Below the pieces are notes generated by a model, which worked only from the letters and a program-made list of their open reading frames with translations, did no database searches and was not told the origin of the DNA. A DNA stretch of 7,215 nt. Origin: an uncultured Ruminococcus sp. (GTDB lineage Bacteria; Bacillota; Clostridia; Lachnospirales; Lachnospiraceae). Positions 1 through 6,982 of the stretch are shown here, in pieces. The stretch spans positions 1 through 7,215 of the forward strand of contig USKR01000060.1 of NCBI GenBank assembly GCA_900555215.1. Direction: 5' to 3'. A program made the translations under genes and the position numbers. Position 1 is the stretch's first letter, and every line of letters starts with the position of its first letter.

Positions 1-128
1 CTATGTATTTCCAGTAGGTTTTAAATAATCACAAAATTTTCACCTTATATTTAAAAATAAATTAAAAGAAAGAGAATGTAAATGTATTTATAAAAACGCT
101 GTTAAAAAGTACAAATAAGTTATTAATT
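1..128. other. AT-rich intergenic tail, no gene seen
   Basis: This stretch lies beyond the terminator of the solute-binding protein gene and has no credible coding frame on either strand. On the minus strand there is a weak promoter-like pair, TTTACA at 82-77 and TATTTT at 59-54, separated by 17 bp. It could serve the next minus-strand gene beyond position 1. In such loci that gene is often the LivH-type permease, but this is inference. The base composition is so AT-rich that chance matches are expected. Confidence 0.4.
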
Positions 129-135
129 TTGTATG

Positions 136-175
136 AAAAAGGCCTTGAAACCAAACCGGTTCCAAAGCCTTTTTT
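136..175 (-). terminator. Intrinsic terminator of the solute-binding protein gene
   Basis: Arms at 136-152 and 158-174 form a 17-bp stem around a 5-nt loop (153-157). In the minus-strand RNA all 17 positions pair, two of them as G-U wobbles. The outer five pairs are A-U, so the downstream arm ends in a run of U. The hairpin begins 26 bp after the stop codon of the gene at 201-1379. An A-run/T-run on both sides means it could also stop transcripts arriving on the plus strand. Confidence 0.85.
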
Positions 176-200
176 CTATGTCTTATTTGTAAAACGAAAA

Positions 201-1379
201 TTACTCCGCCTGAAGCACTTTGTACGCTCCGCCTTCAACAACCACGACTGTCGGCTGCTTGGACGGCTCGCCATCCTCGCCCCATGTGATCTGTTTTCCG
301 GTGAGCCCGTCGATCGTGATCTCTGTCATAGCTGTCTTCATAGCATCGCACATATCAGAGATACTCATATCCGGAGTAAGGTCAGCTTTCTCTGCAGCTT
401 CCTTGATCACGTAGATACAATCATAAGCATCTGCCGCGAACTGATTCGGGGTATCGCCGAATGCTTCCTCAAAATCAGCAACAAATGTCTGAGTCTCCTC
501 ATCCTCTGCGTCAGCAGTAAATGGTGTCAGGAACATCAGGCCCTCTGCGAGTGCAGCGTCAAATCCGTCCAGCGCAAGAAGTCCGTCCATACCGTCACAT
601 CCGAACCATGCCGGAGCAAAGCCCATCTTATCAGCCTGGGCAAGAATCAGGGATGCTTCCTGATAGTAGATCGGAAGGAACACCAGCTCAGCGCCGGAAT
701 CTTTTGCTTTCTGAAGCTGTACGGAGAAGTCTGTCTTACTGTCTGCCGTAAACGCCTCTGCAGCAACAACCTCAAGTCCTACTGACTCAGCCTCTTCTAC
801 GAATCTCTGATAAATACCTGATGAATAGGTGTCAGAGCTGTTGTAGATAACCGCAACCTTTGATGCAAGTCCGTTCTCTGAGATATAATCAGCGGACGCT
901 TTACCCTGGTTCGGGTCTGAGAAGCACATACGGAATGCATTGTCGTACTGGATACTCTCAACAGCCGTTGCGGACGGTGTGAGCTGGAACATATTATCTG
1001 CATGTGTTTCCTCAACAACCGCGGTACAAGGTGTGGATGTAACTGTACCAACCAGCATCTGCATACCCCAATCCTTCAGGGTGTTGTATGCGTTAACTGA
1101 CTTCTCGGAATCAGACTGGTCATCCTCAAACTGATACTCAATCTGATAGCCGTTGATCCCGCCTGCTTCATTGATCTCGTCAACAGCAAGCTGGATACCG
1201 TTCTTTACAGCCGTACCGTAAATTGCGTTATCTCCTGTCGTAGGTCCGATGCCGCCGATCTTGAATGTAGTTGCATCAGATGATCCGCTGTCGCTGCCGC
1301 CGTTGCTGCCGCATGCAGCCATTGATACTACAAGAGCTGACGCAAGGGCAACGCTTGCAGCTTTCTTTAACATTTTCAT
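201..1379 (-). CDS. ABC transporter substrate-binding lipoprotein, branched-chain amino-acid (LivJ/LivK) type
   Basis: This 392-aa protein is an extracellular, lipid-anchored solute receptor that would deliver its ligand to an ABC permease. The N-terminus (MKMLKK, then a hydrophobic stretch to about residue 21) is a lipoprotein signal peptide with lipobox MAAC, so Cys23 is the expected acylated residue. A Ser/Gly/Asp linker (about 24-36) leads into a type I periplasmic-binding fold of the Peripla_BP_6 family. It begins FKIGGIGPTTGDNAIYG, continues with LAVDEINEAGGINGY, and has the LVGTVTSTPCTAV and QLTPSATA ligand-pocket segments typical of Leu/Ile/Val-binding proteins. The length is normal. 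The ATG at 1379 has AGGAGG (1393-1388) 8 nt upstream. The gene has its own promoter and terminator, so it is a separate unit from the fructose operon. The permease and ATPase genes are not in the window and may follow below position 1. The ligand is inferred from family only; this family also binds amides, urea and aromatic compounds. Confidence 0.92.
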   Translation of the reverse strand: MKMLKKAASVALASALVVSMAACGSNGGSDSGSSDATTFKIGGIGPTTGDNAIYGTAVKNGIQLAVDEINEAGGINGYQIEYQFEDDQSDSEKSVNAYNTLKDWGMQMLVGTVTSTPCTAVVEETHADNMFQLTPSATAVESIQYDNAFRMCFSDPNQGKASADYISENGLASKVAVIYNSSDTYSSGIYQRFVEEAESVGLEVVAAEAFTADSKTDFSVQLQKAKDSGAELVFLPIYYQEASLILAQADKMGFAPAWFGCDGMDGLLALDGFDAALAEGLMFLTPFTADAEDEETQTFVADFEEAFGDTPNQFAADAYDCIYVIKEAAEKADLTPDMSISDMCDAMKTAMTEITIDGLTGKQITWGEDGEPSKQPTVVVVEGGAYKVLQAE

Positions 1380-1414
1380 AATATCTTCCTCCTAACTAAA
1401 ATGCTAATGCTAAT

Positions 1415-1443
1415 ATCGTACCCTCACCGGAAGCATTTGTCAA
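1415..1443 (-). promoter_or_regulatory. Sigma-A promoter of the solute-binding protein gene
   Basis: On the minus strand a perfect -35 box TTGACA (1443-1438) is followed by 17 bp and a TACGAT -10 box (1420-1415, 4 of 6 to consensus). Transcription would start near 1408, giving a leader of about 30 nt that contains the AGGAGG ribosome binding site at 1393-1388. A tandem hexamer (GCTAAT twice on the plus strand, 1403-1414) sits just past the -10 box, over the predicted start. Spacing and position make this promoter convincing. Confidence 0.8.
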
Positions 1444-1476
1444 GAGAAAAAACAGATTGCACTCTATTTTTATCAT

Positions 1477-2382
1477 TTATGCCAGCTTTTTATAAAGTTC
1501 GCCGACTGTCCCAGCATCCGCCAGCCAGGATGTAAACGCTGTCGCGCTCCCCGCTGCGGTTCCGAGCTTAAGCGCTTCTTCATAGCTTCCCGTCTTCAGA
1601 TAGCCTGCCAGGAATCCTGCCACCATAGAATCTCCTGCTCCCACAGAGTTCACGACCTCTCCCGCCGGCGGAAGCTGCTTTAACACGCTTCCATCCTCTG
1701 TGACCAGGATTGCCCCGTCTCCCGCCATGGACACCAGCACATTGCGTGCGCCCATCTCCTGAAGCTTCCGTGCATACTCTGCGATCTCATCGTCGCTCTC
1801 CAGTGTCACTCCAAACATCTCGCCCAGTTCATGGTTGTTGGGCTTGATAAGGAACGGATGGTATTTCAGCACATTCATCAGAAGATCCTTCGTGGCATCC
1901 ACGCTGATCCGCACGCCTATCCCTGCAAGCCGTTCCATGATCCGCTCGTACATATCATCCGGCAGTGTATTTGGTATGCTTCCGGAAAGCACGAGCACAT
2001 CCCCGCTTTCGAGGGCATCCAGCTTTTCATATAACTGCCGGATCTTCTCGTCCGGTATCCGCGGACCCTGTCCGTTGATCTCAAATTCATCATCCGATTT
2101 TACTTTCACATTGATCCGTGTCACGCCCTCCTCGAGGGCGATAAAGTCTGTATCACATCCAAACTCCTGAAGCATCTGCTCCATTGCGGCGCCCGTAAAT
2201 CCTGCTTTGAATCCCAGCGCCCTGCTCTTCATTCCAAGATTGGACGCGATCACCGCCACATTATTCCCCTTTCCGCCCGGATAGACATGTTCTTCGGAAG
2301 TACGGTTTACCGCGTCACCCTGAAAATGTTCCACCTGGACCACATAGTCCAGAGAGGGATTAAATGTCACTGTATAAATCAT
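1477..2382 (-). CDS. fruK: 1-phosphofructokinase (PfkB/ribokinase family)
   Basis: This cytoplasmic kinase would use ATP to phosphorylate fructose 1-phosphate, made by the PTS permease encoded at the start of this operon, to fructose 1,6-bisphosphate. From the chosen start (MIYTVTFNPSLDY) the protein is 301 aa, normal for FruK. Visible landmarks are TFNPSLDY (6-13), the substrate-binding PGGKGNNVA (35-43), the LSGSIP and VDATKDLL segments, KPNNHE, and the PfkB signature NSVGAGDSMVAGF near 245-257 with the expected catalytic base Asp251. An in-frame ATG lies four codons upstream at 2394. The 2382 ATG is preferred because GGAG lies 6 nt before it and FruK proteins usually begin MIYTVT. The gene is last in the operon. 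A gap of about 95 bp containing a small hairpin separates it from the HAD gene. LacC-type tagatose-6-phosphate kinases are close relatives, but the PTS partner favours FruK. Confidence 0.92.
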   Translation of the reverse strand: MIYTVTFNPSLDYVVQVEHFQGDAVNRTSEEHVYPGGKGNNVAVIASNLGMKSRALGFKAGFTGAAMEQMLQEFGCDTDFIALEEGVTRINVKVKSDDEFEINGQGPRIPDEKIRQLYEKLDALESGDVLVLSGSIPNTLPDDMYERIMERLAGIGVRISVDATKDLLMNVLKYHPFLIKPNNHELGEMFGVTLESDDEIAEYARKLQEMGARNVLVSMAGDGAILVTEDGSVLKQLPPAGEVVNSVGAGDSMVAGFLAGYLKTGSYEEALKLGTAAGSATAFTSWLADAGTVGELYKKLA

Positions 2383-2397
2383 CTCTTTCTCCATTCC

Positions 2398-2414
2398 ACC
2401 GCCCGGAAGGCGGT
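2398..2414 (-). repeat. Small GC-rich hairpin just upstream of fruK
   Basis: ACCGCC (2398-2403) and GGCGGT (2409-2414) form a perfect 6-bp GC-rich stem with a 5-nt loop. In the mRNA the hairpin ends three bases before the ATG at 2394 and shortly before the GGAG used by the preferred ATG at 2382. No T-tract follows, so it is not an intrinsic terminator. It could affect fruK translation or mRNA processing between the HAD gene and fruK. The role is inference. The rest of the gap (2415-2476) shows no convincing promoter. Confidence 0.5.
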
Positions 2415-2476
2415 ATCAAATCCATTCATGCCATATTCACTATGATCAGGCCGCATTAACATACATTTAAATTGAG

Positions 2477-3259
2477 TTAAATAGGCTCAAACCATCCATT
2501 TTCTTCGCAGGTTTTATAAATTCCGTCATCCACATTTGTTGCGGCAACATAGTCTGCCTTTTTCTTCAATTCATCACAGCCGTTCCCCATCGCCACACAG
2601 AAGAACCGCCGGTCAAACATGACCAGGTCATTATAGTCGTCCCCGAACACTACTGTATCTTCCGGTCTGCCGCCCGCGTAATCCAGCATCCTTAAGATCC
2701 CGTCCAGCTTCGCGTCCGGCTGGAACATCAGGTACTCTTTCTCGAACCGGAGGTGACCCACCGTATCCTTCAGGGTGAGTCGCTCTTCCTCAGATTCCGG
2801 GATGGAGACATACATTTTATAGATGGCGTCATGATCCGCAGGGTCGAACTTCTCGTCAATGATATATGTGGACGGCTCTTTCCTCATTCCCGCCTGGTCA
2901 TAGAACCGGAAACTGTTTCCATATACCTTATCAGAATCATCCAGCGCCGCATACACGCCATATCCCAGTTCCAGCGCCTGCCGGTATACGGCAAGTGCTT
3001 TCTCATAGTCCAGAGGACGGTTCTCCCTAAGTTCTCCACGGAATACGATCCCATGCCCGCCGTTGCAGACCATATGGTCAAATCCGTTTTCCCTGCGGAA
3101 CCGGTCTGCTTTATAACACGCGCGTCCCGTGGCGATGGACACGAAGTGCCCCGCCTCCTTCAGCTTCCGGACAGCTTCCGCGGCAGAAGGCACGATCTGC
3201 CCTGTACTCCGGTCTGTCAGTGTGCCGTCAATATCAAAAAAGAAATATTTTTTCCCCAA
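2477..3259 (-). CDS. Cof-type HAD-superfamily phosphatase (subfamily IIB)
   Basis: This predicted cytoplasmic Mg-dependent phosphatase has 260 aa from the chosen start, usual for Cof-type enzymes, which hydrolyse sugar phosphates and related small phosphoesters. Motif I is DIDGTLTD with Asp9 (nucleophile) and Asp11. Motif II is SIATGRA. The motif III lysine is in PDAKLDGIL (about Lys184). Motif IV is GDDYNDL (206-212) with the metal-binding acids. The region between motifs II and III is the IIB cap, which sets the substrate. The start is taken as TTG 3259 because AGGAGG (3273-3268) lies 8 nt before it and the protein then begins MGKKYFFFDIDG, as family members do. The frame stays open further upstream (TTG at 3322, ATG at 3301), but neither has a ribosome binding site. 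The gene starts 55 bp after the oxidoreductase stop. The substrate cannot be read from sequence. A sugar phosphate made in this operon, perhaps excess fructose 1-phosphate, is plausible. Confidence 0.88.
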   Translation of the reverse strand: MGKKYFFFDIDGTLTDRSTGQIVPSAAEAVRKLKEAGHFVSIATGRACYKADRFRRENGFDHMVCNGGHGIVFRGELRENRPLDYEKALAVYRQALELGYGVYAALDDSDKVYGNSFRFYDQAGMRKEPSTYIIDEKFDPADHDAIYKMYVSIPESEEERLTLKDTVGHLRFEKEYLMFQPDAKLDGILRMLDYAGGRPEDTVVFGDDYNDLVMFDRRFFCVAMGNGCDELKKKADYVAATNVDDGIYKTCEENGWFEPI

Positions 3260-3267
3260 TTCTGTCT

Positions 3268-3273
3268 CCTCCT
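3268..3273 (-). promoter_or_regulatory. Ribosome binding site that fixes the TTG start of the HAD gene
   Basis: On the minus strand AGGAGG lies 8 nt upstream of TTG 3259. No comparable site precedes the in-frame upstream candidates at 3322 (TTG) or 3301 (ATG). This supports a 260-aa protein over one with 21 extra residues. Confidence 0.75.
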
Positions 3274-3314
3274 GTCTTCCTATTCGGGGCGCCAGCGGCA
3301 TTTTACAGAGCCGT

Positions 3315-4289
3315 TTATTCAAAAGGATAGACCATGCCCCACTGGTTTCGCACCGCAGTCAGCACCTGCATCACATCCCGGATGATCCGGAGATTCTCCT
3401 TTCCGCCGTGATTCAGCACGTAATCCTGCATATCGCGCACCTCGTACTGAAGCGCCTCTTCTGTCCTGCCTTCCTCAATAACTTCTGTCCTGCCGTCTTC
3501 TGTATAAGTGATCGTCGCCTTCTGGGCTCTCGGATACTCGCAGATCTCGATAAAACCTTTCTCTCCTGCCACGACTCCCCGCTTCGGCTGTTTCGCCCGC
3601 ATGGTCAGCGCCATGACCGCCATCTCGCCGTCCGGGTTCTTCAGGATGATGCCGCTCGTCTCATCCACACCTGTCTCAAAATAGTTTGCCGTAGTCAGGA
3701 CTACATCCGGCCTGCTCTTCATAAAATATCTTGCAAATGTGGCGGCATATACTCCGATATCCAAAAGCGCGCCTCCTGCCAGCTCTTTTGAGAAGAACCG
3801 GTTGTTTACATCGTATTCTTTGCAGCTTCCGAAATTCACCTGTACCATCTTCACATCGCCTATGGCGCCGTCCTCAATCATTTTCTTCAGCTTCTTATAT
3901 AATGGCATATGAAGGAGGGTCATCCCATCGCAGATGACGAGTCCCTTTTCTTCAGCAACTGTCACGCACTCTTCGAGCTGTCTGCTGTTTACTGTAATAG
4001 ATTTCTCGCAGAATACATGCTTTCCCGCCTGTACGGATTTCAGCAGGAACTGGTAATGCAGGTTATGCGGCGTCGCGATATACACGATGTCCACATTCTC
4101 ATCTGCGATCATCTCATCAGCGCTGCCGTATGCCTTCTGCACGCCGAATTCCTCAGCATACTTCTTTGCTGATTCGAGATTCACATCGCATACTGCATAG
4201 ATCTCTCCGTTTACCGCGTTGAGCGCTTCACCCATCTCGTGCGCGATCCATCCTGTTCCTAAGATTCCCCAGTTGAGTTTTCTCATCAT
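3315..4289 (-). CDS. Gfo/Idh/MocA-family NAD(P)-dependent oxidoreductase
   Basis: This 324-aa cytoplasmic dehydrogenase has a Rossmann domain in the first ~120 residues and a C-terminal alpha/beta domain that binds a sugar or polyol. Residues 8-16 (GILGTGWIA) are the dinucleotide loop. Asp35 at the end of the second strand (VCDVN) suggests NAD rather than NADP. The usual EKP motif reads EKS at 95-97, keeping catalytic Lys96. GGALLDIGVY (172-181) is the second signature, with Asp177 and Tyr181 where many members have His. This Tyr form resembles the dihydrodiol-dehydrogenase/xylose-dehydrogenase branch. The start overlaps the rpiA stop as ATGA, with AAGGAG just upstream, so translation is probably coupled. 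A second ATG follows immediately (4286) and could equally be used. The substrate is unknown. Its place between rpiA and a phosphatase in a PTS operon suggests a carbohydrate or its phosphate. Confidence 0.88.
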   Translation of the reverse strand: MMRKLNWGILGTGWIAHEMGEALNAVNGEIYAVCDVNLESAKKYAEEFGVQKAYGSADEMIADENVDIVYIATPHNLHYQFLLKSVQAGKHVFCEKSITVNSRQLEECVTVAEEKGLVICDGMTLLHMPLYKKLKKMIEDGAIGDVKMVQVNFGSCKEYDVNNRFFSKELAGGALLDIGVYAATFARYFMKSRPDVVLTTANYFETGVDETSGIILKNPDGEMAVMALTMRAKQPKRGVVAGEKGFIEICEYPRAQKATITYTEDGRTEVIEEGRTEEALQYEVRDMQDYVLNHGGKENLRIIRDVMQVLTAVRNQWGMVYPFE

Positions 4290-4954
4290 GATTTCTCCTT
4301 TTCTATTATATCAATTCCGTTTTCTTTTACAATCACTGCTTTTGCCGCGATCCCGCAAAACAGAGAGTGCCCTGCGATGCCCGGTATCCGGTCCAGCCGG
4401 TCTGACAGGGCTTTCGCATCCTCAGCCTGTGGGAAATGGGCCTCCATCAGATAATTCCCGTCATCGCTTATAACCAGCCCGGCTTTCTGATCGGAACTCC
4501 GCTCCTTCACCTCCGCCCCCATTTTCTCAAGGCAGTTCTTCACATACTGCCTTGCAGGACGCAGCACTTCCACAGTCACCGGGAAGCCGAATTCCAGCTT
4601 TTCTTTCAACTTTCCTTCATCTGCGAGGAGAATATACTCATCCGCCATTGCCGCCATGATCTTTTCTCTTGTGTGGATCCCCCCGCAGCTTTTCAGCGCA
4701 TTCAATTCGAGGTCAACTTCATCACAGCCGTCAAATGCAATATCGATCCGTGAGGTCATTTCAAGGGCCTGCACCGGAATCCCGTATTCCGCGCACAGTT
4801 CCATCGTATCCTGGGACGGGGTGACCGCACGGACCTGTTTCCCACTGCCTGAGATCTCCCGGATCAGGAGGGCAACGGTCGAGCCTCCTCCCAGCCCCAC
4901 GACTTTTTTATCCTGTATCATTTCAAACGCTTTTTGTGCGCATTTCTGTTTCAT
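4286..4954 (-). CDS. rpiA: Ribose-5-phosphate isomerase A, divergent paralogue
   Basis: RpiA interconverts ribose 5-phosphate and ribulose 5-phosphate in the non-oxidative pentose phosphate pathway. The protein is 222 aa, a normal length. Aligned by eye to the E. coli enzyme as I know it, residues equivalent to Asp81, Asp84, Lys94, Glu103 and Lys121 are Asp75, Asp78, Lys88, Glu97 and Lys115, so the catalytic set is intact. Several motifs differ. The phosphate loop is GLGGGST (20-26) instead of GxGTGST, so Thr is replaced by Gly23. DGADE reads DGCDE (75-79). KGGGA reads KSCGG (88-92). It may therefore be a specialised paralogue acting on another aldose/ketose phosphate. The gene starts 41 bp after the PTS gene, with GGAG 10 nt before the ATG, and overlaps the next gene by 4 nt (ATGA). 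The fold and family are secure; the exact substrate is not. Confidence 0.87.
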   Translation of the reverse strand: MKQKCAQKAFEMIQDKKVVGLGGGSTVALLIREISGSGKQVRAVTPSQDTMELCAEYGIPVQALEMTSRIDIAFDGCDEVDLELNALKSCGGIHTREKIMAAMADEYILLADEGKLKEKLEFGFPVTVEVLRPARQYVKNCLEKMGAEVKERSSDQKAGLVISDDGNYLMEAHFPQAEDAKALSDRLDRIPGIAGHSLFCGIAAKAVIVKENGIDIIEKEKS

Positions 4955-4995
4955 ACTGATCCTACTCCTTTTCCGCCGTCTTTATCCCCGGCTGC

Positions 4996-6930
4996 TCATT
5001 CCGCCGTCTCTGCGGCATTGTCCTTGATCGGACGCTTCAGAGCCGCCAGCACCAGACATCCCACTGCGGAGCCGATCAGGATTGCCAGTGCGTACATCAG
5101 CGGATTTCCGATCGTCGGAAGCACGAAGATCCCTCCGTGGGGCGCTCTCAGCGTGCACCCGAAGAACATGGACAGCCCGCCGGCCACAGCGGATCCTGCA
5201 ATACAGGACGGGATGACCCTGAGCGGATCGCTTGCCGCGAACGGGATCGCACCCTCTGAGATAAAGGACAGCCCCAGCAGATAGTTAACGATTCCTGATT
5301 CTCTCTCTTTTTTCGTAAAGCGGTTCTTAAAGAATGTAGTACACAGGGCGATCGCAAGCGGAGGAATCATACCACCTGCCATAACTGCCGCCATGATCTC
5401 AAAATTTCCTTCTGCAAGCTGGGAAGTTGCAAATACATAGGACGTCTTATTCACTGGCCCGCCCATGTCCACGGACTGCATACCTGCGACCACAATCCCA
5501 AGAAGCACCTTGCTCGTGCCATGCATGCTGTTCAAAACACCGGTCAGCCCGTCATTGATCATGCCCATAAAAGGATTGATCAGCGTAGTCACCATGGAGC
5601 CGATCAGGATACCAAACACCGGATAAATGATCATCGGACGCACACTGTTCAGGGACTGCGGGAATCTGGAGGTCAGCTTCTTCAGCCCGATCACCACATA
5701 TCCCGCTGCAAATCCGGCAAACAACGCTCCCAGGAATCCTGCGTTCACCTCGCCGCCCGCCGGGTTCAGGAATGTGCTTCCCGCTTTTGCCACAAGCCCT
5801 GCCACGAATCCGACCGCCAGTCCCGGACGGTCTGCGATGCTCATAGCGATGTATCCTGACAGCACAGGGAGCATCATATTGAAGGAGAACTCTCCGATGG
5901 TCTTCAGATATGCTGCCACAGGAGTGTTCTTTCCGAAATTCGACGGATCGATACTGTAATCATCCAACAGGAAAGCAAGAGCGATCAGAATACCGCCTCC
6001 GATCACGAAGGGGAGCATATGAGATACCCCGTTCATCAGATCTTTATATATCTTTCTTCCAACGCTCTCATTTTCCACAGAAGCCTCTGCCGCGGCGGCA
6101 GCGCCAGAGTGATGATAGAGCGGGACATTTCCGCTCACCGCCTCGTCTATGAGCTGCTGCGCTTTGTGGATTCCGTCCGCCACCTTCACGCTGATGACCG
6201 GCTTTCCGTCAAATCTTGAGAGATCTACATTCTTATCCGCAGCAATGATGATGCACTCCGCATTTTTTATCTCTTCTGCTGTCAGTACATTTTTAGCCCC
6301 ATCTGCGCCCTGGGTCTCTGCTTTCACCGGAATCCCCATCTCTTTTCCCTTATTTTCCAGACTCTCCGCCGCCATAAAGGTGTGGGCGATCCCAGTCGGG
6401 CAGGCAGTGATCGCCAGGACCCGGTAGCCTTTCGCCGCCATCTCAGCGGCATCCTTTGCTTTCTTTCCATCCAGCTCGTCATCCTTTTCATCAATGATGC
6501 TGATGAACTGTTCCGGCGACTCCGCATTTACAAGCCCTTCTTTAAAAGACGGGTCCATCAGCATCGTAGACAGACGTGCGAGCGCTTCCAGATGTGTATC
6601 CGCACCTCCCTCGGGCGCCGCGATCATGAACGCAAGCTCCACAGGTTCTCCGTCCAATGAATCATAGTCCACTCCATCCTTTATGACCGCCGCTGCAAGC
6701 CCTGCTTTTTTCACTGCAGCTGACTTTGCATGAGGGATTGCGATTCCCTCTCCGATCCCGGTGGTCCCTTCCGCTTCTCTGGCAAGCACGCCTTTTTTAT
6801 AAGCCTCTCTGTCATTCAGATTTCCCGCCTTCTCCATCAGGCGTGTCATGTAATCGATCACTTCCGCCTTGGAAGCCGCTTTTGTATTCAGGTCAATCGC
6901 CTGAAGACTGAGCAATTCACTGATCCTCAT
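4996..6930 (-). CDS. fruA: PTS fructose-type permease, fused IIA-IIB-IIC
   Basis: This inner-membrane transporter of the phosphoenolpyruvate:sugar phosphotransferase system takes up fructose and releases fructose 1-phosphate. It has 644 aa from the chosen start, a usual size for fused FruA. Domain order is IIA (about 1-150; phospho-His67 in GIAIPHAKS), IIB (about 168-265; phospho-Cys177 in TACPTGIAHTFMAAESLE), an Ala-rich linker (about 270-290), and a multi-span IIC (about 290-635) with GPVNKTSYVF, ISEGAIPFAASDP and GCTLRAPHGGIFV. HPr would phosphorylate His67, and the phosphate would pass to Cys177 and then the sugar. The ATG at 6930 is chosen because GGAGG lies 7 nt upstream and IIA domains begin MRISELL. 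The frame stays open 45 codons further to a TTG at 7065, but that TTG is the promoter -35 box. The gene is first in the operon. Fructose is the likely substrate from family; a related ketose cannot be excluded. Confidence 0.95.
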   Translation of the reverse strand: MRISELLSLQAIDLNTKAASKAEVIDYMTRLMEKAGNLNDREAYKKGVLAREAEGTTGIGEGIAIPHAKSAAVKKAGLAAAVIKDGVDYDSLDGEPVELAFMIAAPEGGADTHLEALARLSTMLMDPSFKEGLVNAESPEQFISIIDEKDDELDGKKAKDAAEMAAKGYRVLAITACPTGIAHTFMAAESLENKGKEMGIPVKAETQGADGAKNVLTAEEIKNAECIIIAADKNVDLSRFDGKPVISVKVADGIHKAQQLIDEAVSGNVPLYHHSGAAAAAEASVENESVGRKIYKDLMNGVSHMLPFVIGGGILIALAFLLDDYSIDPSNFGKNTPVAAYLKTIGEFSFNMMLPVLSGYIAMSIADRPGLAVGFVAGLVAKAGSTFLNPAGGEVNAGFLGALFAGFAAGYVVIGLKKLTSRFPQSLNSVRPMIIYPVFGILIGSMVTTLINPFMGMINDGLTGVLNSMHGTSKVLLGIVVAGMQSVDMGGPVNKTSYVFATSQLAEGNFEIMAAVMAGGMIPPLAIALCTTFFKNRFTKKERESGIVNYLLGLSFISEGAIPFAASDPLRVIPSCIAGSAVAGGLSMFFGCTLRAPHGGIFVLPTIGNPLMYALAILIGSAVGCLVLAALKRPIKDNAAETAE

Positions 6931-6937
6931 TTCCTTT

Positions 6938-6942
6938 CCTCC
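6938..6942 (-). promoter_or_regulatory. Ribosome binding site that fixes the fruA start
   Basis: GGAGG on the minus strand sits 7 nt before ATG 6930. The longer open frame (TTG 7065) has no such site and begins upstream of the predicted transcription start, so this site decides the fruA start. Confidence 0.85.
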
Positions 6943-6982
6943 AATCCCTGTTTTCTCCTCCGGTCTGTCCTTTTCAGTCTTT

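Noticed and set aside
129..785. 218-codon plus-strand open frame antisense to the solute-binding protein gene
   Set aside because: It begins inside the terminator hairpin, has no ribosome binding site, and its composition (many Cys, His and Arg) is that of a reverse-frame shadow. The minus-strand gene has clear domain evidence.
1447..1465. Possible terminator after fruK (T6 run on the minus strand)
   Set aside because: Only about 3 bp can pair before the T-run, too weak for intrinsic termination.
2415..2476. Internal promoter for fruK
   Set aside because: Candidate -35/-10 pairs match consensus at only 3-4 of 6 positions each in AT-rich sequence.
3260..3322. N-terminal extension of the HAD protein from TTG 3322 or ATG 3301
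   Set aside because: Neither start has a Shine-Dalgarno sequence, and the extra 21 residues precede the normal family start. TTG 3259 has AGGAGG at ideal spacing.
2753..3791. Long plus-strand open frames (210 and 220 codons) opposite the HAD and oxidoreductase genes
   Set aside because: They overlap each other and two well-supported minus-strand genes, match no recognisable motif, and arise from codon bias on the opposite strand.
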